Part shown: in pieces, positions 22,201 to 35,331 of the stretch | Position numbering within the stretch: the first letter of the stretch is position 1 | Layout: each line of letters begins with the position of its first letter | Source: Tetracentron sinense | Lineage: Eukaryota > Streptophyta > Magnoliopsida > Trochodendrales > Trochodendraceae | NCBI GenBank assembly: GCA_015143295.1 | Contig: CM026571.1 | Span: 5,971,501 to 6,035,500 of the forward strand | Length of the DNA stretch: 64,000 bases | Reading direction: 5' to 3' | Program-made: the position numbers and the translations under genes | Notes under the pieces: model-generated | What the model was told of the DNA's origin: nothing | Databases searched by the model: none | What the model saw: only the letters and a program-made list of their open reading frames with translations

Positions 22201-25200
22201 GGTGTCAAAAGAGACACGTGGTGACCTCATGGGGTGATATTAAAAAACTGTTTTTAATATTAAAAAAACTCTAATTTTTTTTTAACTTTCAAAAAAGAAT
22301 TAATATTTTTAAAAAAAAACCAAGGATGGGTAGGTGAATCTTAACCACGGTTTAGGGGTGTCAAAAGGGACACATGGTGACCCATGGGTGAGAACCAGAT
22401 TTTTAAATATTAAATAAATAGTGTTTTGAAGCAAGAATAGTGTTTTCTGATTAGAGGGGTAATTTTTGAATTTTACATACTTCATTACATGACATCAGCA
22501 TACATCAGCATTTCTATGAGTTGACTATCGGTCAACTGATAGAGGTGCCATTATTTAAAAAAATAGGGATACTTAATGTATTTTTTGAAAACTTAAGGAT
22601 TTATCGTGAAACCTTAGAGGGTGTAAATGTATTTTCTCCTTTTATCTATTTCAAAAATGGGAACTGGGCCTTTGTTTGGCTGCCTAAGTTTCCATGGGTC
22701 CACCATGATAATCTTCTAAGACCTAAGTCAACCTAATTAGGCTTCAGATGGGAGTGGGACGGTCATCAAACTAGTTGACATTGGGTCTTGGAGATCCCTT
22801 ATGGGACCCATCTCAGTAGTGAGATTAACCAATACTCCTCAGCTTGTGCCAAGTGCATGGGAGAAGAATCTCTATAGACTATAGAACAGTATCAGGATAC
22901 CCATTAAGTGGATCCCACCCAAGAGATTTATTATGTCAAAACTTAACAAAATCAAAGAATCTCAACCACCCATTCTTTTGGTATGTTGAAATCTAGAAGA
23001 CAAGGTCTAAATATTATTGGATAGTTGCCTGTAATCATCATCAATTTTAAATATGGCCCGAAAATATTTGACCCGACCCACTTGCAGTTAGGGTTGGCAA
23101 ACATCCACCCGATCGATAATCGGGTAAGGTTGATGCCAAGCATCTGGTTACTGACAAATGGAATTTAAGGTGACTAATCCTGTAAATAAGAGCATATGAA
23201 GATGACCAAATCACTCTGCAAGTATTGCACTAAATTACTATCAACTAGTTCCCATAAGAAACATAATTTTCTAAGGTCGTAACTTGGGAGAATTGTGAAT
23301 TAGAACAGTACCACCATGAAAGTATGTTGCACTTTCTAGCTACAAGTTCACTACAAGAAAACTACTGATTAGCAAGGGAGGATTTCCGTTTCTAATGCTA
23401 AATATGTATTAGCTAGAGACAGAATTTATTCCGTCACTAAATTTTTGTCGCTAATGGGTAGTTTTCTTGTTCCCATATGAACCATATATAACATTCTCTA
23501 AGTATATATGTTTTAGTTATTGGGTTATTTCTCAAAAGAAGTTCACTTCCTGAGAGATGAGTGAGTTTAAAACTTTTGGGCAATTTTTGTTGCAATGCAG
23601 ATGTTAAAATGGGATAAAATTGGGGTATCAAATGTGGCTGGAGAGTTGGCTTTGCTCTTTGGATTAGCCATGTGGGCGACGAGCTTCCCTCGCATAAGGC
23701 GAAAGATGTTCGAGCTCTTCTTCTACACCCATAACCTCTATGTCCTATTCCTCCTCTTCTTTATATTGCATGTGGGGATATCTTATTCCTGCATCATGCT
23801 TCCTGGTTTCTACCTCTTTGTGATCGATCGTTACTTGCGCTTCTTACAATCGCGGCAAAGAGTTCGCTTGGTTTCTGCCCGCCTTTTACCTTGTGAAACA
23901 GTTGAGCTGAATTTCTCCAAGAACCCAGGTGAGGCCATGATCCTAAAACCACATCTCAGCTCATTAATTTACTTGATCTTTCTATGTAGTAGTAAGTAGT
24001 AATCATTTTGTGCTCTTGAATTTTTCCTTTTCTAAAACCAGGGTTGAGCTATACTCCGACTAGCACCATTTTCATTAATGTGCCTAGCATTTCCAAGCTG
24101 CAATGGCACCCTTTCACTATTAGCTCCAACAGCAATTTGGACACGGAAAAGCTAAGCGTCGTCATCAAAACTGAAGGAAGTTGGTCCCAAAAGCTTTACC
24201 AGACACTTTCATCGCCCTCGTCTTTGGATCGTCTTGATGTCTCTGTTGAAGGACCCTATGGACCTGCATCAACACATTTTCTAAGGTTTGCACAATATAA
24301 GAAAACAGATACATGAGGGCACTTTCATGGGGGTGTAACATTTTTTTATAAACATGCTTCATAAATTGATTTTAACACTGAGTATGATCCGTGCAGGCAT
24401 GACACACTAGTGATGGTGAGTGGAGGTAGCGGCATTACTCCTTTCATCTCTATAATTCGAGAACTCATCTTTAGGAGCACCACATTGAGCTGTAAGACCC
24501 CACGGGTTCTCCTCATTTGCGCCTTTAAGAATTCTGCGGATCTCACCATGCTAGACCTCCTCCTCCCAGTCTCTGGCGCCCCTGACATTTCCCATCTGGA
24601 ACTAGAAATTGAGGCCTATATAACAAGAGATAAAGAGGCTACAACAGATAACCAGAAGCTCCTCCGGACCGTATGGTTCAAACCCAATGCATCTGATGCA
24701 CCCATATCTTCCATTCTGGGACCAAATAGTTGGCTCTGGCTCGGCGCGATAATCTCCTCTTCTTTTGTGATTTTCCTCATCCTCATGGGCATTCTCACTC
24801 GTTACTACATATTCCCTATTGACCACAACACCAATAAGATCTACTCATACTCGTCGAGGGCTGTTCTAAACATGTTATTCATATGCATTTGCATAGCCAT
24901 GACAGCTAGTTTGGTTTTCCTTCGGAACAAGAAACAAAATGCCATGGAAGCAAAGCAAATTCAGAACATGGATGCACCAACACCAATGACGTCGCCGGGC
25001 TCATGGTTCTACAATGCCGATCGGGAATTGGAAAGCCTCCCCCACCAGTCTCTTGTCCAAGCTACCAAGGTTCACTTCGGAAAAAGACCTGATCTAAAGA
25101 GTAAGTTATTCATCTTCTCCTTCCGATACCATGTCTAGACTAAAACCTCAAGGATTTGTGGACAACATCTAGTTTGTTTAAGTAGCTGAGACGTTTTTGT

Positions 25201-25350
25201 TTCCTTGCAGAAATGCTATTTGAGTGCCAAGGATCGAGCGTTGGAGTTCTTGTTTGCGGCCCGAGGAAGATGCGACATGAGGTTGCAAACATTTGTTCAT
25301 CTGGTTTGGCAGATAATTTATATTTTGAGTCCATTAGCTTTAGCTGGTGA
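19216..25350 (+). CDS. FRO: Ferric-chelate reductase (ferric reduction oxidase, FRO2/4/5-like), complete, 8 exons
   Basis: This membrane flavocytochrome moves electrons from NADPH through FAD and heme to reduce Fe(III) (or Cu(II)) chelates before uptake. Exons: 19216-19441, 19562-19664, 19783-19980, 20078-20312, 23601-23928, 24042-24285, 24397-25100, 25211-25350. All junctions are GT-AG and in frame, giving 725 aa, the usual family length. An N-terminal membrane segment (LLIVVFLGYIMIWIMMP) comes first. The heme-ligand candidates are H224/H238 (in YHIWLGH...THG) and H298/H311 (YTHNLY...LHVG). The FAD motif HPFTI is at 386-390, the NADPH motif GGSGITPF at 454-461 and CGP at 695-697. The protein ends FESISFSW, as FRO2 does. 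Two further membrane helices follow NSWLWLGA. Intron 4 (3,288 bp) is inflated by transposons. I place it in the FRO2/4/5/8 group rather than the organellar FRO6/7 group from end-to-end resemblance; the exact orthologue is unresolved. Confidence 0.95.
20479..20629. mobile_element. Hairpin MITE in FRO intron 4
   Basis: It is a ~151 bp near-perfect inverted repeat. The left end TTAGGGAAATAAATGTAAAA and the reverse of the right end, TTAGGGAAATAAATGTAAGA, continue into GAGATACA...ATCACAATCACAATC on both arms. It lies in the sense pre-mRNA of the FRO gene, so transcription would produce a long hairpin. Confidence 0.8.
21042..22638. mobile_element. 1.6 kb foldback element with internal tandem array, in FRO intron 4
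   Basis: The termini GAGAAAATACATTTACACCC and GGGTGTAAATGTATTTTCTC are inverted. The arms keep pairing inward for several hundred bases (CATAGAAATGCTGAT, then TATTTATTTAATATTTAAAAAT, then GGTTCTCACCCATG). The left arm holds about five direct units of ~148 bp (near 21288, 21440, 21596, 21730, 21880), each with CACGTGTCCCTTTTGACAC and TTAACCGTGGTTAAGATTCA. The right arm holds about three in reverse. There is no ORF and no clear target duplication. The GAGA-type ends could suggest a Mutator-like origin, which is inference. Confidence 0.75.
23349..23472. mobile_element. CACTA-type (En/Spm) MITE relic in FRO intron 4
   Basis: It starts with the canonical CACTACAAGAAAA terminus. The subterminal stretch ACTGATTAGC...GGATTTCCG reappears inverted near the right end (CCGTCACTAAA...GTCGCTAATGGGTAGTTTTCTTGT), where the last bases of the terminus have decayed. 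Confidence 0.65.
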
Positions 25351-25452
25351 TCTGCCAATCTCGTCTGGAAGAAGAGGGGCTGTATTTTGATGTTTGTTTA
25401 ATTGGTGTGTAACAAAGTGCAGTTAAAACGTTGGGTTCATAAGATCAATGTA

Positions 25453-25458
25453 AATAAA
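25453..25458 (+). terminator. Probable polyadenylation signal of FRO (AATAAA)
   Basis: A canonical AATAAA lies 103 bp after the FRO stop codon. A cleavage site 10-30 bp downstream would end the transcript about 1.4 kb short of the convergent RIC1 stop codon. Confidence 0.5.
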
Positions 25459-25479
25459 CCTGGAAGACTATCCTTCCTT

Positions 25480-26904
25480 GTTTAAATATGTAATGTAATA
25501 TCAATTTCATATCTATTCCAGAATTAAAAGTTATGTCTTGGTTCGAGCGGGGATAGCATTTCTCGTCTGCATGTCCACCATGGAGTTTTTGAAAAATCCA
25601 AACATCTCTTAGATAGATATAGAGATAGGAATTTATTGAACAAACCACACTCCACTCCTTCGTATACGTACGAGTCCATTGATGAGAAGGGGGCTGGGGA
25701 AAGCTTGAACCCAATTCGTACAGTGATGAAGCTGCCACGGAGGCCAGTTCTTTAGTTTATTAGAAACCTTCAATATGGTTTGACAACAAAAGGTGTAATA
25801 AAGATGAAGAATGGAGTCATCAACAATGGAAGAAAAAGATACCGCTTTACGACGAGGGCAATTACAGTGCCTCCAAGTAAATAAACAAATTAACTCTGCA
25901 ACCAGTTTCTAATTTAATCAAATGGCGGAAATGGCCAGATCCAAATAATGCATTAGCAGTCTCAGTAGCCATTGGATCAACCCAGAACATTTGCAACCCT
26001 TGATGGCCCAAACTTGAGGCGTTTGTGGAAAGAGTTTATAAAACACAAACCATAGGCCTCACAAGCAGGATATGAAAAAGGAAGAAGATCCTGTACACAT
26101 CAAGAAGCAGGCAGGTCGGCGTAGTATCGGTTCAATTCACAGCCACTTGAACCCTCCATTCAATTAGTTTCACCTTAGGGAGGTCTCACAGACCAAAAAT
26201 GGCAACTCACCATTCTTTGGGACACTGTAAAAAATTATTCATCAACAGGTTTATAGATGACTTGGTTCAGTTTGTGGCTGCAAGCAGTGCTGCGCCAAGA
26301 GCCCTTCTCAATGGCACTACATTGTACAAGTCAGTGTGAGCACAGTAAGCATGTTTATGAAGAAACCCACAAACTGTAAAAACTTATATAAGTGGCCAAA
26401 TTTGGCAATTTTTTTTCTCTTGATCTACCAAAATACATAAATAAATTAAATTTATTTTTGTTCTCAAAAAAAGAAAAAAAAAAAATCCAGCAACTGCATG
26501 AAAACTCTGAACCAGGTAACTCTTGATAGGACTCCCGACCAAAGTAGTTACATATTTCCCAAACAATTCAGCATATCTGAAGAGGCCAGCACTGTATAGC
26601 CCCCCGCAGCCCCAAGCTTCAATGATGTGAAAAACTCTCATGCAGAGAGACAAGAGGAGCCCATCTTCCCAGTCTAAAACACATAGCTGTGCATTCATTT
26701 GTGGCTATTTACATATTTGAAAATTTTGGTTCTTTCTAGAATATGGATCTATGATCCTCTTGTGGTAACTCCGTAAGATCCACCCTTCATCAAATATTCG
26801 CACTTGTTACTTAGATGAGGAGATGTTCTGCCGAGATAATTAAATCAATAGCAGCCAGTCCAGTTGTTGAAACTGAACATAGGATTGAAAATCCAAATCT
26901 CTCC
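25480..26904. other. Spacer between the convergent FRO and RIC1 genes
   Basis: No coding exon could be supported on either strand. The part nearest 26905 is presumably the RIC1 3' untranslated region. TTTATT (AATAAA on the minus strand) near 26450 is one possible polyadenylation signal. Confidence 0.45.
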
Positions 26905-29900
26905 CTATTTCTCTTCCTCGCATGAGACGGATGAAAGTTGCTCTTCCAAGACTTGAAGCAGATCATGGTATTCAGCAAATGCAGGTTGTGACTGGAAAAA
27001 CAATGCGAAACAGACACATTAGGGGTGGGATTTGCACGTGAATAATAATAATATCAAGAAAACTCTATGAGGGGAGATGTACCTGGAGAGTGATGCTGTA
27101 CGCTTTCCATAAACGCATATCATATCGGAAAAGATCAAAAAGAACCTAGGCAAAATCCCAGAAGAAAAATATAAGGTAATCACATAATAAAGGAACTTTC
27201 AGGTTTTTAATAAGCAGACAATTTGATAAAGGAAAACATTTTCAAAACATTTCATATCCGACATGGGGTATGAGAAGTGTAAACTTCATTTTATTTTTAT
27301 TTTACCTTTTTTTTTTTTTGGGAATCTACATACCAAGTCAATGCATATCTATGTATATCTTGTCTTTACATTTTTAGTTATATAACCAACATTTATATGA
27401 GAGAATCATACAATTCTATAAGATTTTGTAATTAAAACATTAATCATCACCATCATCAATGCCTTATCCTAAATATTTGGGGTCTTGACAGCAAGACGAA
27501 TCTTGTTATGTCATTTTGTCCTATATTATGTTATATTTAAATATAAAGATTGAATATTCATATAATGTCTTTAACACTTTTTAAATATGGTATAAATAAC
27601 AACACATGCATTTTCCAAAGGATTAAGTCTGCTAGAATTAAAGAATCTTAGTAAAATAATTGTACACGAGACAAGTTTTATATACGCTCCTTGCACGAGA
27701 TGAAATTGAAGGCAGAATTGGGGTGAAGTAATACCAGTGACTACTGACATAAACATGCGACAATATTAGATACCAGAGTTGTATGGGATAAAGAAAAGCC
27801 AATGATAATTGATACCTCTGATCGTCTTAAAAGAGTAGCCAAGACAACAATCCACTCTTTAAACTTGACAGAGCACATATGCGCCAAAAGGAATTCGGCA
27901 TCCAATCGGCTCTGCAAAGTACCCATATGAAGCTGAAAAATGTAGGATAGACAAAACAATCAGACTAAGGAAAAAAAATCATTTAGACATATTTACCTTC
28001 TGACAAAAAAAAAATATAGATATTTTAATCTTAAAGACTCCAAAATTTTATCAACATTCATCATATGATCATATCTCATTAGGAAAAGGACTATCATGCC
28101 TCGAACTGGAAGCTATGTATTTGGGGTTATCTCTTACCCTTGAAGTTTAGACACTTTTTTTTTATAAGTTTTGTGATTAAATATTTCATCAAAGATCCAA
28201 ACATAATAATGTTTTTCTCTTCTATAGGTATTTCATTATGCACAATAAACACAAATTTTCCCTAAGAGCATGGGGTCTGATACCTTATCAGATACCCAAA
28301 CATAAATATATGTTTTCCTTTTCTGTAGGTAGTACTCATAATGAACCATAGAGCTATCCTCATGCTTTTCTGCACCTGTGTAAGCATATTAGCCGACTAT
28401 TATTTGTTAAAAGAATTATTCCAGATTGCAGAGGTCTTACTATAGTACATGTGGGCATACTCAACACAATCAATTTCTTATTGGAAGAAGTCAAATTTAT
28501 CAGACCAAACCACCACTTCTGGAGGGTGCCAAGTCCCTAATTTCTTTAAGAACATGGAAGCATCTCCAAAAGTCTGTTTCCTTCCCCAACTTAGTGCATA
28601 CCTTGGACTAGAGCTAAGGCTTCAACCTTGTTCGAACCATACATTCTGAGGGGCCGAAGAAAGCATAAGTTTCTCTTCAATGATGATCCCAGAAGCAGGA
28701 AGGACCCAGGCTCACAAGATAACAACCATTAAAGCTGAGTCTGATCTCACCCTCAATCCAAGGGCGCTACTCAATATGAAGGGACTAAAAGGAGCGAGAG
28801 GACCATGCCACCTCTCTCCAATCCCTCATAACACCAAAAAGATAACAGAATTGAAGTCCTCTAAGACAACAACCCAATGAAAATCCCCCCCCCCCCCCCC
28901 CCCCCCCCCCAAACACCCCTTGATACTTTCAATCAAGGTATTAAACTTCGGTGGCTAAAGAAGTTGACATGTTTTCATGAAGTTTAAGGAAGTCATGGAA
29001 AAGTTAAAGAAGTTTAGGAAACTTTAAGGAAACATTGGAAATCTAAGATGAAACTTTAAAAATTCAATATTTAAGTATAAATAAATACACATCTAGAATT
29101 CCTCAAATGTGAGAATCATGTAAAGTGACATGCATCGTCTGCTTGTTTGAGCTGGAATTTCTTCTTGATATTTTTCTATATTTTCAGGAAGGGGGATATA
29201 TATTCTCTTTATTTATTTTTAATGATTATCCATATTAATTGTTTTAGAAACCTGAAAAACTTATGAATGCATATTAAAGTTGTTAAATAATTGAAATTCA
29301 ACTTAGTTTCTAAGCCTATTTCAATCTGCAATTGATGAGCTCAATGTTTTTACAGGACTGAAACAATATGTAAAGAAGAGGAGATTGGTAATTAAATAAC
29401 TTTTAATTTATGAAATACTATTAGGAAATTATTTAATATTACTAAAAAGCCCTAATGAGCATAATATACTAATAACAATTATTAGAATAATAAAATTATA
29501 ATTTATAATAAGGTTAATGTTAACCACACTCTAATAATAAAATTATAGTTTATAATAAGGTTAAAGCAAGCAACACTCTCTTTTAAAGCTAATTATATAT
29601 ATAATATGGTTAATACTAGGGAAACATGTCACTGATCAAAAAAATATTACTAGGGACACGTATTTCCTTGTGAAGAAATTAAGTTTAAAGCGAGTGGAAG
29701 TAGCATTACCCTTTTAAATTAGAACTTAAAAGCCCTTCAATTTACCGACTCTTTTTGTACACTTCGGTTAACTTCTACCGAACTTTTGTGTTTTCTCCAC
29801 ATCTTTTTTAGGTTTCAGTCAAAGTTTTACCCAAAAAAAAAAAAAGTTTACCGAAGTTCACTGAAGTTTACCAGGAAGTCTAATATTTTTAAAATACAAG

Positions 29901-32900
29901 TGCATTTCGCTTCGGACACCACCGAAATCGACTCAATTCGTCAACTTCAGCGGAATTGAGTCAATTTTTAACACCATGCTTCCAATCGAGCTCAAATTAT
30001 CCTTTTCTTCCCCAAGACCTCATAAATGGATAAATGGCATGCAAAGAACACATCCAAAGCAACCTACCCCATCACCCAAAGGGGAGAAAACTCCAATAGG
30101 AAATCAAGTCAAGTATGTTTAGTGGGAAGATCCAAGAAAGCTCCAAAAGATTTAGGATTGTACTGAATAAGTTTGACCATTCCTTTTGCATGTCGTGCAC
30201 ATGCGAGGAGATAAAGACTTGTTCGTTTCCTCTTGAAGGAGCAGATCACAGGTGTTGATTTCACCTAACCAAGAGCCATCACCTACACAAAGGCTTTAAT
30301 CTTAGGGGGGCAGGGGAAATGGAAAAACATATCTTTAAAGAACTACTTGGTTGAGAAAGAAACACTCGAATCAAGAGACCAAATTCTAGAATCAACACTG
30401 AAGGTGAAATATGGACCTCTTTCAATTTCTCTAGCAAGCAAGCTCCGACATAATTACCTCCTTTTTCTTAGTTATCTACTTCATCTTCTTGTTCGTCTTC
30501 ATCTGTGGCTTATCTAAACTATTTCAGGTCATCAACACGAATCATCAGTCTAGTCCACACTCTAATTTGGACATCATTTGATCTACACAATTTCCCATTT
30601 TCATCCAAGTCAAAGCCTATTTTTTTCACTTTAGTTACTCAGTTACTCTAATGAGATGAAATAATAATATCCTCTAGTCTACCTAGAGTTAGTGTATCCA
30701 TCAGCTCTGTAGGCAATCTTCATTAGTTTATTTGTTGCTCTTAAAAGCATCTAATATGATTGAGTCTCTAGTTTTTCTTACTTTAGTTCTTGAAATATTA
30801 TTGAAAATGTTCTCACCCTTTCTTGTACCAAACTTATTGTATTGGTAATAATATGCCTTATGTTTGGCCTTACTTATTACTTTATAGATTCATTTTCAAC
30901 CATTTTTGTATCTTTCGAGGTTTTCCTCGTTTTTACTCCCTTGAAAATTCTTATTTTAGGAACCCTTTTCTCTAACGGCTATTTGAACTTCATAACTTAA
31001 TCACCATGTTTTTTTTATGCATCTAACATTTCCCGTCATTAATCCCGCCACACCTCTTTCCCATCCTTATAATACAGTTGGCCACTTTATCCCCACAATT
31101 CTATAGTTTCTACTTCTAAAATCCATTTCAATTTATCTCAAAAAGCAGGGGTGGAGCCAGGGCATTTGCCCCCCTTGAACTTTTGAAAAATAAGACTTTT
31201 TAGGGCCTAGATATGCGTAATAGGGGCAGCGGCCCCCTGAACTTAAAAAAAAAAGTATCCTTTATGCTAAGCTATTTAATTGGGCATAATCATGGGACAA
31301 GGGGGTAGTTGCCTCTATACAAATTATATTATATTATTTAATAAGGCATAGCCATGAGGCAAGAGGGAAACTGTTCCCTAAACTTTTGAAAACAAAATAT
31401 ATCTTGTATACCATGTTATTTAATTATTTAACTGGGCATAGTCAGGGGGCAAGGGGGCAGTTGCTCTATAAATAAGGATAAACCATACTCATAAGATATG
31501 TATGAAATAGCCCACGAACTTGGTCATAAAAATAAAATAAAATCGGGGCGTAGGGCTACGCCCCCTAACTCCCATCTCCCTACTAGAAAATCCTAGCTCC
31601 GGCCCTATCTAAAAAGCAACCATTGTTTCCCTTAGTAGGTTCCACCACCCAATTCGTAGGCCCTTTTTGTTTTCATTCCTTTTTTTTTAACTCTTAATGT
31701 ACACAACCATAATCATCAGCCTATGTTACTCCCTTTTGGACCTTACCCTCTTTGCATGTTGATACCTCTTTCTTCTGAAGTGAAGAAAGGTAAATTCTAG
31801 CACCATTTTGATCTTTTCTCGAAAGTTACTAATTGTCATCTATTTTTGAGTATGTGTTCGATATTGCAAGATCATATGCCATTGCTAACATAAGAATTGC
31901 ATCTCCCATCTCATTCCTATCTCCAAAATCCCTCAGAACCTCCACCTTTTGTTCCACTAGGACCACTATTACTACAACTTGATAAGGAGAGCCGATGTCC
32001 ATCTCCCTCTGATTCTTTACCTTCCTCAACGACTGGTGTTTCTTTTTCTGCCTCTAGTCCCTACAGTAGGAGATGATGTAATCGGTGGCTGACTGCAGTG
32101 AGTATAATATATTTATACTACATAAATATCAAACATTAAAACAAACATAAGACAATCAAATAAGATAAATTAGTTTACCTAAAAGTTAAATCTACATATA
32201 TAAAAAAATTATTGTTGTAAGGAATATTACTTAAAATATCAATATCAAAGTATCAAACGTTAAAACAATCAAGTAATATGAAGAAAACCGTATAAAATAA
32301 AAATAATAATTAGAAACAGTTATTTAGATATAAATAAAATGGAGAAAACTTACAAAAGAGAAAACCCTAATAAACTAAAGCAACTAATGTTCATGGATTT
32401 CAATTGAAATCCATGAAACACACCACCATTTACCAAATTGTTATATAATAAACACGATTTTCACAAAAAGAAAAGAGAAAAATTACCCGATTGAGCGATT
32501 CAAGTGAGGTTTTGGGGAATTGAAGAACTTAATGTTGAATTCTTCAATTCGTTAATTCAAACTCCAAATCAAGTTTTTAATCACAAAAACTAAAAAAGAA
32601 TTTGAGTTTTGGGGTGTAGAATAGGAAGGGAATGAGAGAAATATGAAAGTATTTATGGTTAGGAAGGTTACCCATATAAAGGTATAGCATCGAATGAGTC
32701 TTATATTTGAAACCGATACGTATCGTTAAGACTCGTCTGATACATATTGGTTTCAGACGAGTTCTACAAACCCTGAATAAATAACATAACACTATAAAAT
32801 AAAATTAAAAAACATACAGGACCCTACTGATACGTATCAATTTCAGCAATTTTCATTACCATGTTCTCACCTCACTTAACACTAAGTTGATTGACAACAT

Positions 32901-35294
32901 GTACTTTCTTAACCCCTACAATATTATCCTTGATGTCCTTAACAACTAGTATCCCTATACCAATTACCATGCCTAATTTCACCCTTTCTTGAGTACTATA
33001 GTTTATAACCATCATCAATCTCCTCAGCTTTATCCACTTTCCACTTAAGCCTTATTCTTTTTGCAGACTTGTAGCTGGGAATTTATATTTAGAGGTGTTC
33101 TTTTTGCTAAAGTCCCGCGATTTCAAGTCTCACGTGACTTGAAAACCCACAAACCCCACGAAAAAGTGAGGGACTTCAAGTCTCTAAGTGGGTGAGACTT
33201 TTCATTAGGAATGGAGCCCGGTACTTTTTTTCCTCTCTCCCTTCCCTTCTCCTCCACTCCTCTCCCTTGCCTTTATCCCCCGATCCATTAGCTGCCAAGG
33301 TATTAAACTTCGGATTCGGTATAAACTTCGGTTGCTAAGGAAGTTGACTCAATTCGTGGAAGTTTAAGGAAGTCCAAGGAAGTTATGTAAAAATTAAAGA
33401 AGTTTAGGAAATAAACAAAAATTAAGGTGCCCCCTTTTAACTCCCTTTAATTGTGGCTAAGATTTACTAATCCTTAGGGTTAAAGCAGCTAACCTTGGTT
33501 TTTAGAAAAAAAAAAAATTAATGTGTCCCCTTTTAACTATGATTAAGATTCACTAACGCATCTAACCTTCGTATTTTGAATTTTTAAAAAAAAAATTAAT
33601 ATGTTCGCTTTTAACTATGGTTAAGATTCAATAATCTTTAAGGTTAAAATATCTATCCTTGGTTTTTAGAAAAAAATAATTAAATAATAGGAGTTAAAAC
33701 TAATTAACCATGGTTCAAGAGCAGTTAAAGTGACTTAGTGAGGTTATGAAATCTGTTAAGGGCATAATAAGAGTTTAAAGCCTTAAGGGAGACGTGTTGA
33801 CCAATAGGTGCGATTGAACTCTACCCGAGTTCAATCGCAATTGGCTATGATTCAATCTCATTACACATTGAGGCTTCTCGATGCTTCTTAAGACTTAAGA
33901 GTTAAGTCTCCATCAAAAAAAAAAAAAACACGACTACAACTCAATACTCAGCGGCAGAGCTCGACGGAGAAAGAAGAGAGAAGGAGGACCTTTGCTTTTA
34001 GGGTTTTTTGCAATTGACGACGGCGACTGAGAACGGCAACGGCGACCGTAACGGCGACGGCAAAGCTCTTCCCATGTATGTACCCTAATCCTTATTCTTC
34101 CATTTTCTCTTCTCTCTATCTTTTTTCCTTTTTTTTCTTCTAACTCAAAGATTGTTTGCACTGTAATGGTAGATTTGGCCTGATTTAACTCTGAAATTTG
34201 CATTTCTTACATTTCTGTAGCTTTAATTTTTTTTGTTTACACTTCCGTCAACTTTGGTGGACTTCTACCAAAGTTGAGTATTTTTTCTACTAAAAATTTT
34301 CATTTCGAACGAAGTCCACCGAATTCCACCGAAGTCTACCGAATTGGGTTAGGAATTCTTGTATTTTTAAAATACATGAGAGTTTTGCTTCGATCACCAC
34401 CGAAGTCGACTCAATTCGGCCAAAGTTTACCGAATTGAGTCGAATTTTAACACCTTGTTAGCTGCATTTCCAGTGACTGCAACGGCAATCGTCTCTCGTG
34501 ATTTCTAGGGGTTTCCAACCAATTCTCCCTAACACCCAAATTTCTTTTTTTGAGTTGTTTCATCTTCCTCCCTGGTTCGGCGCCATAATAGTTAAGAACT
34601 ATCTCCCATCTCCAACATGCTCCAACTCTTTCATCAGTCCCATTTGACCAGCTGTCAGCCCACAACACTACCGCATGTAGGCACCCTTATCTCCCTCTCC
34701 CTCCCTTCACCTTCGATCTTTATTTTTTATTTTTTTATCCATAAAACAATTTTATAAATGAGAAGACTACAAAAGCATGTAGAGTCACAAAAAGTGAATC
34801 CAAACATAAACAAGATAAACTACGGGCAAAAGATTCTAGCTTTCTAACATGTAAACCATCTAACCAATAGCACAGCCCACCCCATGCCAAATGATTAGCA
34901 GTGTAGTCAAGGCATCGCCTAGGTGATTTTGGGCCTCAACCGCCTAGGCGCCCCTCTAGGCGGTCGAATCCAGTAAATTTTTTTTTTTTTTTTTGCTTTA
35001 AAAAAATCCCAATAAATAAGAAAAAAATATAAAAAAAACATGTAATGAAGAAGTAACAAGATTCTAAATCGTTTTTTCACTAAATTATACATGGGGGGCT
35101 TTGTCTAATATTATACACGGACAGTGACATGAATTTAGGTATTTGGTCCAGATTTTAAAGTGTTTAATACTCCACTATGTCAACATGTCTTTGGTTATGA
35201 GATGAATGATTGTAATAGACTTTTTATTTTATGTTTTTGTGGAATGTGGGTGTGGTGTTTTGGTCTTTTGGATGTTATATATAATAATATATAT

Positions 35295-35331
<37 letters not shown>

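Noticed and set aside
24346..24826. Minus-strand ORFs over FRO exon 7
   Set aside because: They are shadows of the FAD/NADPH-binding coding exon on the plus strand.
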